Shown piece by piece: positions 47,833-56,334 of a stretch of DNA of 64,000 nucleotides. Below the pieces are notes generated by a model. That model did no database searches, had not been told where the DNA came from, and saw only the letters and a list, made by a program, of their open reading frames with translations. This stretch comes from Arthrobacter sp. MYb229 (GTDB lineage: Bacteria; Actinomycetota; Actinomycetes; Actinomycetales; Micrococcaceae). The position numbers and the translations under genes were made by a program. Every line of letters begins with the position of its first letter. The stretch's first letter is position 1. Where the stretch lies: contig NZ_PCPS01000003.1 in NCBI RefSeq assembly GCF_002975405.1, positions 124,001 through 188,000 of the forward strand. The letters are read 5' to 3'.

Positions 47833-49470
47833 ATGCCAACCCCCACCTCCCTGAACCCGATCCAGATCACCGCTACCCCAGTGCGCTACCAGGAGCAGAT
47901 CCTCACCGCACAAGCCCTTGAATTCATCGCCGCCCTGCACCAGGCGTTCGAAGGCCGCCGCGCCGAGCTGATGCAGCGCCGCCAGCTGAATCGGGCGCGC
48001 ATCGCCAATGGCAAGGACCCGAAGTTCCTGGAGGAAACCCGCCACATCCGCGAGGATTCAAGCTGGCAGGTGGCCCCGATCGCTCCGGGCCTGGAGGACC
48101 GCCGGGTGGAGATCACCGGACCGATCGAGCGCAAGATGGCGATCAACGCGTTGAACTCCGGCGCGAACGTGTGGCTGGCCGACATGGAGGACGCCTGCTC
48201 ACCGACCTGGCAGAACGTGATCAAGAACCAGGTGAACCTGCTGCGCGTGCTGGACGGCGAGCTCGACTTCACCGCCCCGGACGGCCGGGACTACAAGCTG
48301 CACAGCTACGAGCTGTCGCAGCTGCCAACCATCGTGGTCCGCCCGCGTGGGCTGCACCTGCCGGAGAAGCACCTGCTGATCGACGGGACGCCGATCGCCG
48401 GCGCCTTTGTCGACTTCGGCCTGCACTTCTTCCACAACGCCCAGCGGCTGATCGATTCGGGCCGCGGCGCCTACTACTACCTGCCGAAGCTGGAGAACCA
48501 CCTGGAAGCGCGGCTGTGGAACGACGTGTTCCTGCTGGCCCAACAGCTGCTGGGCATCGATCGCGGCACCATCCGCGCCACGGTGCTCATCGAGACCATC
48601 ACCGCGGCCTTCGAGATGGAGGAGATCCTCTACGAGCTGCGCGAGCACTCGGCCGGGCTGAACGCCGGACGCTGGGACTACATCTTCTCGATCATCAAGA
48701 ACTTCCGTTCCCGCGGCCCGCGCTTCGTCTTCCCGGACCGGGACCTGGTGACCATGACCAGCCCGTTCATGCGCGCCTACACCGAGCAGCTGGTCCGTGC
48801 CTGCCACCGCCGCGGCGCCAGCGCCATCGGCGGAATGAGCGCCTTCGTGCCTAGCCGCAAGGACGCCTCCATCAACCAGCTCGCCTTCGCGAAGGTCTCC
48901 GAGGACAAGTCCCGCGAGGCCAACGACGGCTTCGACGGCTCCTGGGTGGCCCACCCGGACCTGGTGCCGGTGGCCCGCGAGGTGTACGACGAGGTTTTGG
49001 GCGCCAACGCGAACCAGATCTCTCGGACCCGCGAGGACGTGGAAGTTTCCGAAAGCGAGCTGCTGAACGTGGCAGGCCTGGAGGGCCGGATCACCGAGCG
49101 CGGGATCCGCGAGAACATCGAGATCGCCATCCGCTACATCGAGTCCTGGCTGCGCGGCAACGGCGCGGTGGCGCTGCGCAACCTGATGGAGGATGCGGCC
49201 ACCGCGGAGATCTCCCGCTCCCAGCTGTGGCAGTGGATCCACCAGTCGGCCATCACCGACGAGGGCGAGATCATCACCCGCCGCTGGGTGCAGGATCTGG
49301 CCGAAGAAACCATGGAGCGGATCGAGCGCTTCGAGGGGGACCGCTTCGAGCAGGCGGTGGAGATCTTCGAGGCCAGCGCGCTGCGCGACGATTTCCCGAC
49401 CTTCCTGACCAAGAACGCCTACCTGCGCTACCTGGACACCCCGGCTCCGGCCTACGAGATGGCGGGCTAG
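47833..49470 (+). CDS. aceB: malate synthase A
   Basis: This 545-aa enzyme condenses glyoxylate with acetyl-CoA to malate, the second step of the shunt. Recognisable parts are IEITGPIERKMAINALNSGA-like RRVEITGPIERKM, DMEDACSPTW with metal/substrate acidic residues, RPRGLHLPEKH, TVLIETITAAFEMEEILYEL (in part) and DYIFSIIKNFR. The length fits MSA, not the 720-aa MSG form. AAGGAAAAGATC precedes the ATG. It is followed by the first 74-bp terminator repeat. Confidence 0.97.
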   Translation: MPTPTSLNPIQITATPVRYQEQILTAQALEFIAALHQAFEGRRAELMQRRQLNRARIANGKDPKFLEETRHIREDSSWQVAPIAPGLEDRRVEITGPIERKMAINALNSGANVWLADMEDACSPTWQNVIKNQVNLLRVLDGELDFTAPDGRDYKLHSYELSQLPTIVVRPRGLHLPEKHLLIDGTPIAGAFVDFGLHFFHNAQRLIDSGRGAYYYLPKLENHLEARLWNDVFLLAQQLLGIDRGTIRATVLIETITAAFEMEEILYELREHSAGLNAGRWDYIFSIIKNFRSRGPRFVFPDRDLVTMTSPFMRAYTEQLVRACHRRGASAIGGMSAFVPSRKDASINQLAFAKVSEDKSREANDGFDGSWVAHPDLVPVAREVYDEVLGANANQISRTREDVEVSESELLNVAGLEGRITERGIRENIEIAIRYIESWLRGNGAVALRNLMEDAATAEISRSQLWQWIHQSAITDEGEIITRRWVQDLAEETMERIERFEGDRFEQAVEIFEASALRDDFPTFLTKNAYLRYLDTPAPAYEMAG

Positions 49471-49520
49471 TCCAGGACACCAACTCGGCTGCACGCGCCT
49501 GAACTCAACAAGCGAAGCGG

Positions 49521-49594
49521 TACGGCCACGAATTGCGGCATTCATCGGATGGTAACCAGCCCATCCGGGGGATGCCGTTTTTCGTGCCCCGTAG
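49521..49594 (+). repeat. 74-bp repeat copy 1 with terminator hairpin
   Basis: This copy is 71/74 identical to 50275-50348. Inside is a hairpin (49536-49577): CGGCAT and CGGATGG pair with CCATCCG and ATGCCG around a small internal loop, followed by TTTTT. It is well placed as the aceB terminator. Confidence 0.85.
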
Positions 49595-49614
49595 TTGCCA
49601 CGCCATGCTAGGCA

Positions 49615-49779
49615 TTGACCGCTCGACCTCTGGCGCTTCTCGTTCGCAAAGCGGAATTGAAATCCGAAAATGAGTTGATCATCGCGTTCCAAGCAGCTGG
49701 AATTCCTTATGACCTTGCGAAGGACGCGGCGTGGGTCATCATGAACATCATCATCGAGTTGATACCAGCCAGATGGTAA
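49615..49779 (+). CDS. possible 54-aa small protein
   Basis: A TTG-initiated frame (49615) bounded by a stop directly upstream reads LTARPLALLVRKAELKSE and ends DAAWVIMNIIIELIPARW. The composition is protein-like, with a charged first half and a hydrophobic, amphipathic second half ending in Trp. There is no good ribosome site and no recognised family. It could be a small peptide gene paired with the membrane protein that follows 30 bp later, or the tail of a decayed gene. Confidence 0.3.
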   Translation: MTARPLALLVRKAELKSENELIIAFQAAGIPYDLAKDAAWVIMNIIIELIPARW

Positions 49780-49809
49780 GTTAGACGTTTTAAATGGTAT
49801 GGAGAATTT

Positions 49810-50211
49810 GTGGCTGAAACTACCGACGACGATAAACCTTTGAACAAGGCCATCGCGATTTTCTGGGTGATACTGGTTCTCTTTGCAGTCTTGGTGTTCA
49901 TCTCGCTTCCGCTTTCGGCGGGCATCGGAAGTTCAATTTTGATTTTTGGAATGGAACAAGTTCGTCAAGATATTGCTGGTTGGTTCGTTTACTGGGCGAT
50001 GGGCACGTTGCTTGCGACTGCGATTGTCGCCGGAATCATTGAAGCTGTACTCAAGTCGAAACTTCCAGGCAACAAGCCTCTTCGAGAAGCCGCATCATGG
50101 TCCACCGGATTTGTTGTCATGACTGTTTGCTACTCGGGATTTTTCTACTCTTGGGTGGCTTGTGTGGTTGCTTCAGCAGTCTCAGCATTGTTGTTCATCT
50201 TGTTGCTGTGA
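49810..50211 (+). CDS. small four-TM membrane protein in low-GC cassette
   Basis: This 133-aa protein starts at a GTG (49810) with GGAG upstream. Four hydrophobic segments (such as AIAIFWVILVLFAVLVFI and CVVASAVSALLFILLL) follow a short acidic N-terminus (MAETTDDDKPLNK). No family is recognised. The coding region is clearly AT-richer than its neighbours and lies between two copies of a 74-bp terminator repeat, which suggests acquisition. A role as a small-membrane immunity or toxin-like protein is possible but unproven. Confidence 0.65.
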   Translation: MAETTDDDKPLNKAIAIFWVILVLFAVLVFISLPLSAGIGSSILIFGMEQVRQDIAGWFVYWAMGTLLATAIVAGIIEAVLKSKLPGNKPLREAASWSTGFVVMTVCYSGFFYSWVACVVASAVSALLFILLL

Positions 50212-50274
50212 ATCGTCAAGAAGTTTCCTGCACCTAGGCGACCCACGTCGCAAGCGGACTGAGCGCTACCAATG

Positions 50275-50348
50275 TACGGCCACGAATAACGGCATTCATC
50301 GGATGGTAACCAGCCCATCCGGGGGATGTCGTTTTTCGTGCCCCGTAG
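50275..50348 (+). repeat. 74-bp repeat copy 2 with terminator hairpin
   Basis: This second copy is 71/74 identical to 49521-49594. The hairpin (50290-50331) is followed by TTTTT. One closing pair differs (GATGTCG instead of GATGCCG), becoming a G-T pair. It lies 9 bp upstream of the next hydrolase gene's ATG and would terminate the cassette transcript. Confidence 0.85.
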
Positions 50349-50357
50349 GATGTTTCC

Positions 50358-51395
50358 ATGGCCTTCCAATTTCGTTCCCCCGCCGCCGGCCGCTGGGAGG
50401 CGGACCTCCTGGGCGAGGGCTTCGCCCGGCGCACGCTCCCGCTGTCCGACGGGTCAACCGCGACGCTGATCCGCCACCGCTCGAAATCCGCGTGGCCGCA
50501 ATTCGCCCCGCCCTTGCGCGGGCTGGCGATCCTCTACGTGCACGGCTGGTCCGACTACTTCTTCCAGCGCGAATTGGCGCAGTTCCTGAGCACCGCGGGA
50601 GCCGACTTCTACGCGCTGGATCTGCGCAACTACGGGCGCAACCTCACCGCGGACAGCACCCCGGGGTTCATCACCGATCTGGAGGACTACTTCGAGGAAT
50701 TCGATGCGGCGCACCGGATCATCTCCAGCGCCCACCCGGGAACCCGCTTTGTGATGCTCGCCCATTCCACCGGCGGGCTGAGCGCCGCCCTGTATGCCGC
50801 GGCGCACCCGGCAAAGGTGGACGCGCTGGCGCTGAACAGCCCCTGGCTGGAATTCCAGGCCTCCGAGTTGGGGCGCACCGCCCTGGCGAAGCTCCTGGCG
50901 GTGGCCAGCGGGCGCAATCCGCACCGGAACCTGCCAACCATCGACCCGGGCTTCTACACCCGCACCGTCTCAAACCGCTTCGAGGGCGAATGGGACTATG
51001 ACCTGCAATGGCGTCCGGCCAACGGATTCACGCTCAGCACCGGATTCATCTCCGCGGTATTCGCCGCCCAGGCGAAGGTGAAAAAGGGGTTGGAGCTGCG
51101 CCAGCCGGTGCTGGTGATGCTCAGCGCCCGGGACTACCTGCTGCCGCGCTGGAGTGACGCGGCCACCCGCTCAGATGTGGCGCTGAACGTGCAGGTGGTC
51201 GCGCAGCGCAGCATCAACCTGGGCCGCGAGCTGCACCTGGTGCGGCTGCCCGATGCGCTGCACGACGTGTTCCTCTCCGCCGCGCCGGTGCGCTCCGCGG
51301 CCTACCTGCGCCTGGGTTCCTGGTTGGCCACGGTCAAGAACCGGCAGGCCGACTCGTCGCTTGCGCGCAGCGTGCGGCGCACCGTGGGCGGCTAG
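50358..51395 (+). CDS. alpha/beta hydrolase (S33/lysophospholipase-like)
   Basis: This is a 345-aa hydrolase. The oxyanion turn is ILYVHGWSDYF, the nucleophile elbow is LAHSTGGLSAAL (Ser), and the catalytic His is probably in LPDALHDVF with Asp in SARDYLLP. The pattern is that of serine aminopeptidase S33/monoglyceride-lipase-like proteins. It lies immediately after the second terminator repeat and converges on the phosphatase gene with adjoining stop codons. The substrate is unknown. Confidence 0.85.
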   Translation: MAFQFRSPAAGRWEADLLGEGFARRTLPLSDGSTATLIRHRSKSAWPQFAPPLRGLAILYVHGWSDYFFQRELAQFLSTAGADFYALDLRNYGRNLTADSTPGFITDLEDYFEEFDAAHRIISSAHPGTRFVMLAHSTGGLSAALYAAAHPAKVDALALNSPWLEFQASELGRTALAKLLAVASGRNPHRNLPTIDPGFYTRTVSNRFEGEWDYDLQWRPANGFTLSTGFISAVFAAQAKVKKGLELRQPVLVMLSARDYLLPRWSDAATRSDVALNVQVVAQRSINLGRELHLVRLPDALHDVFLSAAPVRSAAYLRLGSWLATVKNRQADSSLARSVRRTVGG

Positions 51396-51968
51396 CTACG
51401 GTGCGGTGACCGGAGGCTGCGGCACCCGGTCGTTGACCAGTTCCAGCTCCCAGCCCGCGGCGCGGCGGGCGAGGATCGCCACCGAGCCGTTGCGGATGGT
51501 ATCTAATTTGTAGCCGGCGAAATGCGAGAGCGTGTAGCGGATGATCGTGCCGTGGCAGACCACCGCGACGTTCTGCCCCGGGTAGTCCGCGGCGATCTGC
51601 TCGATCGCGCGCAGTCCGCGGTCCACCACCGATTCCAGCGCTTCGATGCCCCCGCCCAGCTTGCCCGGCCAGCGCTCCGCCGCCTCGGTCTCCAGCACCC
51701 CTTCGCCCTCGCCGTAGTCCCGCTCGATCAGCAGGTCGTAGGCCGGGCCGAGCTCCAGCCCCAACCCGTCGGCAATAATCTGCGCCGTTTCCCGCGCGCG
51801 GCTCAGCGGGGAGGAGACGATCGCGTCCCAGCGTCCGGCGCCGAGCACCGCCACCGCCTCGCGGGCCTGCCCGCGCCCGGTGTCGTTCAAGGCGATATCG
51901 CTGCTTCCCTGCAATCGGCCTTCGAGGTTCCAGCGGGTCTGTCCATGCCTGATAAATCCGAGTTCCAT
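51396..51968 (-). CDS. histidine phosphatase (phosphoglycerate-mutase-like)
   Basis: This 190-aa protein opens with MELGFIRHGQTRWN, the RHG catalytic motif with the phospho-accepting His. SSPLSRARETAQII follows, and CHGTIIRYTL holds the second catalytic His. The short form fits broad-specificity phosphatases (CobC/GpmB-like), not glycolytic mutase. Monocistronic, convergent with the hydrolase. Confidence 0.9.
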   Translation of the reverse strand: MELGFIRHGQTRWNLEGRLQGSSDIALNDTGRGQAREAVAVLGAGRWDAIVSSPLSRARETAQIIADGLGLELGPAYDLLIERDYGEGEGVLETEAAERWPGKLGGGIEALESVVDRGLRAIEQIAADYPGQNVAVVCHGTIIRYTLSHFAGYKLDTIRNGSVAILARRAAGWELELVNDRVPQPPVTAP

Positions 51969-52159
51969 AGGGCCATTCTGCCACCGGGCACCCGGTGCCT
52001 GCCCCCTGCGGATGAGCTATCTCACGCTAGAGCTTCGCCACAAAGCGCCCCGCCGCGCCTCCGGCAGCACGTAAGATGCTTGAGGCAGCGGCTGGCTTGA
52101 ACCTTCAAGTCTCCGGCCGCAGATCGCATGCACCTCAAAGTAGATCCGAGTATTTCATC

Positions 52160-53545
52160 GTGACCGATATCAAGGCGTCCCTCGCCCGCGGGCTCACGGC
52201 CCGCCACATCCGCTTCATGGCCCTCGGCTCGGCCATCGGCACCGGATTGTTCTACGGTTCCTCCGCCGCCATCCAGGCAGCCGGCCCGGCCGTGCTCTTC
52301 GCCTACATGATCGGCGGCGCGGCGGTTTTCATCGTCATGCGCGCCATGGGCGAGATGGCCGTCAAGCATCCGGTCTCCGGATCCTTCGCCCACTATGCCT
52401 CGCGCTACCTGGGCCGCTTCGCCGGGTTCGTCACCGGGTGGACGTTCACCTTCGAGATGGCGATCGTGGCGATCGCCGACGTCACCGCCTTCGGCATCTA
52501 CATGCGCTTCTGGTTCCCGCAGGTGCCGCAGTGGATCTGGGTGCTGGCCGTGGTGCTGCTGATCGCCGCGATCAACCTGATGAAGGTCAAGGTCTTCGGC
52601 GAAACCGAATTCTGGTTGGCGGTCATCAAGGTCACCGCGATCATCGCGATGATCATCGGCGGCGCGGCGCTGATCCTCTTCGGCTTCAACGCCCCGGACG
52701 CCGAAACGGCCACCGGCTTTGCCACGCTGATGAGCGCCGGCACGCTGTTCCCCAACGGCTTCATGGGACTGCTGCTGTCCTTCGCCGTGGTGATGTTCGC
52801 CTTCGGCGGCATCGAAACCATCGGCATCACCGCCGGCGAAGCGGAGGATCCGGGCAAGTCGGTGCCCGCGGCGATCAACACCGTGCCCTGGCGCATCCTG
52901 CTGTTCTACGTGGCCTCGCTGGCGATCGTGATGATGCTCTTCGACTGGCGCCAGATCGACGGTTCGGCCTCGCCGTTTGTGCAGATCTTCGACGCGCTGG
53001 GCATCCCGGCGGCCGCCCACGTGCTCAACGCGGTTGTCATCACCGCCGCGGTGTCGGCGATCAACGCGGACACCTTCGGCGCCGGGCGGATGATGTTCGC
53101 GATGTCCCGCGAGGGCCACGCGCCGGCTTCCTTCGCGAAGATCTCACGCCACGGGGTGCCGTGGATGACGGTGCTGATCATGTCCATCGTGCTGCTGGTC
53201 GGCGTGCTGCTCAACGCCCTGCTGCCCGAATCGCTGTTCATGATCATCGCCTCGATCGCGACCTTCGCCACCGTCTGGGTGTGGATCATGATCCTCGCCT
53301 CCTACCTGGCCATGCGCCGCCAGGAGAAGTCCGGCGTCGTGGTGGACCGCGAATTCGCGGTTCCCGGGGGCACCGCCAGCGCCTGGATCGCGCTGGTGTT
53401 CATGGCCTTCGTGGTTGTGCTGCTGGCCTTGAGCGCCGAGACCCGCATTGCGCTCTACGCGGGCGCCGGCTGGCTGGTGCTGCTCGCGGTGGCCTACAAG
53501 TTCCTGGTCCGTTCCCCGCAAGCCGAGCTGGTTTCCAGCAAATAA
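52160..53545 (+). CDS. APC-family amino acid permease
   Basis: This is a 461-aa transporter with twelve helices. The N-terminal [23 protein letters not shown] (substrate-binding GSAIGTGLF motif) and [16 protein letters not shown]-like [17 protein letters not shown] are typical of the amino-acid transporter (AAT) group, near ProY/HisP-type proline or histidine permeases. The start is the GTG at 52160 ([11 protein letters not shown]); the frame opens at 52076. A 19-bp perfect hairpin terminator follows. Confidence 0.88.
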   Translation: MTDIKASLARGLTARHIRFMALGSAIGTGLFYGSSAAIQAAGPAVLFAYMIGGAAVFIVMRAMGEMAVKHPVSGSFAHYASRYLGRFAGFVTGWTFTFEMAIVAIADVTAFGIYMRFWFPQVPQWIWVLAVVLLIAAINLMKVKVFGETEFWLAVIKVTAIIAMIIGGAALILFGFNAPDAETATGFATLMSAGTLFPNGFMGLLLSFAVVMFAFGGIETIGITAGEAEDPGKSVPAAINTVPWRILLFYVASLAIVMMLFDWRQIDGSASPFVQIFDALGIPAAAHVLNAVVITAAVSAINADTFGAGRMMFAMSREGHAPASFAKISRHGVPWMTVLIMSIVLLVGVLLNALLPESLFMIIASIATFATVWVWIMILASYLAMRRQEKSGVVVDREFAVPGGTASAWIALVFMAFVVVLLALSAETRIALYAGAGWLVLLAVAYKFLVRSPQAELVSSK

Positions 53546-53561
53546 CTTCCGGAGCACGCCA

Positions 53562-53604
53562 CATGCTGCCCCCGCGGACCGCCCCGGTCCGCGGGGGCAG
53601 CATG
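53562..53604. terminator. strong terminator hairpin after the permease
   Basis: A perfect 19-bp stem (53562-53580 with 53586-53604), with arms starting CATGCTGCC and ending GGCAGCATG, closes on a 5-nt loop. It lies between two convergent genes and can serve both. Confidence 0.88.
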
Positions 53605-53606
53605 GT

Positions 53607-54263
53607 TTAAAGGGCGGTGCTATCCAACCGGCGCTCGCGCCACAGCCCCAGGCTGGCCCAGGCCAGCATGCCCCCGGCCGCCAACCACAGGGCGCCCAAT
53701 CCCAGTAGCAGATAGGCGAAAGCCCCGCAGACCGAGCCGAGGGTGATCATCGCCCACAGGATCGCGTAGGGCACCCACAGCGCACGGTTCGCCCCGGACA
53801 GCGCCCCGGCCAGATGCTGGCCGAGTTTCACCAGGGTGCCGGTCATATAGGTCAGCCCCAGCGAAACCTCCCCGGAGCGCGTGTAGCTGACGTTGACCGC
53901 GCCCATGGCTGCGGCCAGCAGGCAGGCGGTCAGCACATTTCCCGCCGCACCCAGCACGGCCGCGCCCAGCAGCAGGGTGGCGGATAGATACATCACCCGG
54001 GGCCGCCGGTAGCGCGTGGCCCGGGCGGAAAACAGGGTTGCGAGCATGACTCCCAAGACAAAGCTCGCCACAAATCCCATGGCCAACCACCATCCGCTCG
54101 CGTCTCCGGTGGCCAGGGCCGCGGAGGATCTGGTGGAGTTCCCGGACATGAAGGAGAGGAAATAACCGGAGAAGTGCAAGAAGCCCACCCCGTCGACGAA
54201 GCCCGCCATCATGGTGATTCCGCCGGCAAAAATAATGCCCTTATAGCTCAACGACTTGGCCAT
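53607..54263 (-). CDS. DUF1275 (YoaK-like) membrane protein
   Basis: This is a 218-aa membrane protein with six helices. The first contains the family motif GGITMMAGFVDGVGFLHFSGYFLSFMSGNS (in part: AGFVDGVGFLHFSG), and MTGTLVKLGQHL follows in the second half. Function unknown; some members are suspected small-solute transporters. The start is the ATG at 54263 behind CAGGAGGACG; the frame opens at 54308. Confidence 0.85.
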   Translation of the reverse strand: MAKSLSYKGIIFAGGITMMAGFVDGVGFLHFSGYFLSFMSGNSTRSSAALATGDASGWWLAMGFVASFVLGVMLATLFSARATRYRRPRVMYLSATLLLGAAVLGAAGNVLTACLLAAAMGAVNVSYTRSGEVSLGLTYMTGTLVKLGQHLAGALSGANRALWVPYAILWAMITLGSVCGAFAYLLLGLGALWLAAGGMLAWASLGLWRERRLDSTAL

Positions 54264-54353
54264 CGTCCTCCTGACGGTGCATAGGTTCTGCATATTCCAT
54301 CTTGCCATCGCCGCGGCGGGAATGTTGCGCAGCGGCTAATTGTTGAAGCTTGC

Positions 54354-55010
54354 ATGAGTGAAAAACGAGTCCGTGTGGACATCTGGTCCGATATCGCCTG
54401 CCCCTGGTGCTTCATTGGCAAGCGCCGCTTCGAAAAGGGCGTAGAACAGTTCGAATTCTCCGAGAACGTCGACGTCTTCTGGCACGCCTACCAGCTGGAC
54501 CCCACCCTTCCGGAGCGCTACGACGGCGACGAGGTGCAGTACCTCTCCGAGGTCAAGGGCATGGATCCCGAGCAGGTCAAGGGGATGCTGGCGCATGTCA
54601 CCGAACAGGCGGCCGGCGAAGGACTGAACTACAACTTCGACGCGCTGCGCCCGGCGAACTCCTTCACCGCGCTGCGCCTGCTGGAGCACGCAAAGTCCGC
54701 GGGCAAGGGCAGCGAGCTGAAGGAGACGCTGCTTTCGGCGCACTTCGAACGCGGCCTGGACACCGGCGACCGCCAGGTGCTGGCCACGCTTGCGGCCGAG
54801 GTGGGACTCGACGAGGCAGAAGTGCAGGAGACCCTCGGCTCGACGGCCTACACCGAGGAAGTAAACGCGGATATCGCCCAGGCCCGCCAGCTGGGCATCA
54901 GCGGAGTGCCGTTCTTCGTCATCGACGGCAAATACGGGATCTCCGGGGCGCAACCGGCCGAGGCCTTCACCAATGCGCTGACCCAGGTGCATGCCGGAGC
55001 GGTGAACTAG
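54354..55010 (+). CDS. DsbA-family oxidoreductase, FrnE-like
   Basis: This 218-aa cytoplasmic thioredoxin-fold protein has an insert of helices. The active site CPWC is at about residues 17-20 (WSDIACPWCFIGKRRF), and the cis-Pro is in GISGVPFFVIDG. There is no signal peptide, which fits FrnE-like disulfide isomerases or 2-hydroxychromene-isomerase-related proteins associated with oxidative stress. Divergent from the DUF1275 gene. Confidence 0.9.
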   Translation: MSEKRVRVDIWSDIACPWCFIGKRRFEKGVEQFEFSENVDVFWHAYQLDPTLPERYDGDEVQYLSEVKGMDPEQVKGMLAHVTEQAAGEGLNYNFDALRPANSFTALRLLEHAKSAGKGSELKETLLSAHFERGLDTGDRQVLATLAAEVGLDEAEVQETLGSTAYTEEVNADIAQARQLGISGVPFFVIDGKYGISGAQPAEAFTNALTQVHAGAVN

Positions 55011-55061
55011 CTTCGCGCACCGGCTGAGCGCAACGACAGCCCCCGGAGATCTTCGCCGCCG

Positions 55062-55694
55062 CTATTTAGACTCGGCGCAGTGCAGCTTTCCGGGGGCGTC
55101 ATTGAGCTTGCGTTCCTTCTCCAGCCCCTCGAACTTCGCCCCGACCTCCAGGTCGATGCGCGCATCACGGCGCTCCTTGTCGAAGACGAACACCGCCCCG
55201 GGCAGCTGGCGCTGAACGCTCAGCGCCTGGGCGTACCCCTTGGGTCCGGCGATCACCGCACCCACCTCGTTTGCGTAGTCGCTCGCTGATTCGGTGATCG
55301 AGGTGATGGTGAAGCCGCGCTCCTTGAGCGTTTCTGCGGTCGCCCCCGCCAGCCCCGATTCTCCGGTGGTATTCAGCACCCGGACCTGCACCGAGGCTGG
55401 ATCCTGCACCTTGAACTCAACGTCGGGGCATACCGGATTTTCGATGGTGACCGGCGTATCGGCCACCGCCTCCTCCGCCGGTTCCTCGGCCAGCGGCCAA
55501 TTGCCGGTAAAAATCAGCACCGCGGCCACAAAACCGAGCACAACGAGCGATGCCATCACGGAGAACACCACGTTCTGCCGGGTGCGGCGGCGCTTCTTGG
55601 CCTGCAGATCCGATTGGAAGGCCAGCTCGGACTCGCTGACGATATGCTGCCCATGCCAACTGCTTGGATCGCGACGATCCTTCGGCTCGGTCAT
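55062..55694 (-). CDS. LytR_C domain membrane-anchored protein
   Basis: This 210-aa protein has a cytoplasmic basic N-terminus, one transmembrane helix (VVFSVMASLVVLGFVAAVLIF, residues about 45-65) and an extracytoplasmic LytR_C domain beginning at VQVRVLNTTGESGLA. Such domains occur at the ends of LCP wall-polymer ligases and in stand-alone envelope proteins. The start is the ATG at 55694 with GGAAGGTAGG upstream. The gene at 55776 on the same strand may be co-transcribed. Confidence 0.85.
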   Translation of the reverse strand: MTEPKDRRDPSSWHGQHIVSESELAFQSDLQAKKRRRTRQNVVFSVMASLVVLGFVAAVLIFTGNWPLAEEPAEEAVADTPVTIENPVCPDVEFKVQDPASVQVRVLNTTGESGLAGATAETLKERGFTITSITESASDYANEVGAVIAGPKGYAQALSVQRQLPGAVFVFDKERRDARIDLEVGAKFEGLEKERKLNDAPGKLHCAESK

Positions 55695-55706
55695 TGGCCT
55701 ACCTTC

Positions 55707-55745
55707 CCTGCGCACCTTTCGGCCTGCGCACCTTTCGGCCTGCGC
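55707..55745. repeat. 16-bp tandem duplication in the LytR_C leader
   Basis: CCTGCGCACCTTTCGG occurs twice in tandem (55707-55722, 55723-55738), followed by a 7-bp partial third copy. The minus-strand ribosome site of the LytR_C gene adjoins it. Confidence 0.8.
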
Positions 55746-55775
55746 CCTGAGGCTATCTTGATCCGAGCCTACCCG

Positions 55776-56132
55776 TTAGGCGTCTAAATCCAACACCCTT
55801 GCGTGCAGCACCGATCGATGGTGCAAGGCCGAGCGCAGCGCCCGATGCAGCCCGTCCTCCAAATACAGCACCGATTGCCAACGCACCACGTGGGGGAAAA
55901 GATCTCCGTAGAAGGTCGAGTCTTCCGAAAGCAGCGCCTCCAAATCGAGCACCGTTTTCGTGGTCACCAATTCGTCGAGCTTCACCTGCTGCGGCGGAAT
56001 TTCGCTCCACTGCCGAGAGGTAGTTAATTGATGCTCTGGGTAAGGGCGCGAAGCGCCAACGGCTCGGAAGATCACCTTCCAAGCATATGGAAACCCGCCG
56101 GCAAAAACACATTCCCAGGCGTTGGGGCGCAT
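55776..56132 (-). CDS. small conserved protein (VapB-antitoxin-like annotation), start uncertain
   Basis: The conserved part is the last 80 or so residues, starting IPPQQVKLDELVTTKTVLDLEALL and ending HHRSVLHARVLDLDA; relatives beside LytR_C genes in Arthrobacter are often labelled VapB-like antitoxins. No ribbon-helix-helix motif is clear, and no VapC toxin gene is adjacent, so a toxin-antitoxin role is not supported. The nominal ATG at 56132 gives 118 aa; the first 35 residues look non-natural, and a GTG at 56075 is an alternative. Confidence 0.6.
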   Translation of the reverse strand: MRPNAWECVFAGGFPYAWKVIFRAVGASRPYPEHQLTTSRQWSEIPPQQVKLDELVTTKTVLDLEALLSEDSTFYGDLFPHVVRWQSVLYLEDGLHRALRSALHHRSVLHARVLDLDA

Positions 56133-56334
56133 TATTCATCGCGGACGCCCAGCGCGTGAACAGGTGACGGGCAGTACCGTGAACACCCGGCGTAAACCCC
56201 TCGGAAGATTCGCCATCGCGTAGCTTGCGCCTCTATGAAGCAAAAAGCAAGGATTGTTACGACGGGAGAAACTTGGAGGAACCCGGCGTAACGGACGCTA
56301 GTAACAATTGAGTTTTTGGGTGCAGTCTAGGTGT

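Larger units (their letters stand above)
49471..49809. other. intergenic region after aceB
   Basis: This 339-bp stretch contains the first terminator repeat and the 54-codon ORF listed separately. Composition turns AT-rich after 49650, marking the left edge of the cassette. Confidence 0.5.

Noticed and set aside
46396-48045. 549-codon minus-strand ORF across aceA and aceB
   Set aside because: It crosses the aceA-aceB intergenic region and lies opposite two certain enzymes; it is an open frame produced by codon bias.
48199-49692. 497-codon minus-strand ORF opposite aceB
   Set aside because: Same reason: an antisense shadow without any recognisable domain.
52022-53119. 365-codon minus-strand ORF opposite the permease
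   Set aside because: Extreme His/Gly/Asp/Arg composition typical of antisense frames.
55776-56132. Toxin-antitoxin module
   Set aside because: The protein resembles sequences labelled VapB-like, but there is no PIN-domain toxin gene next to it.
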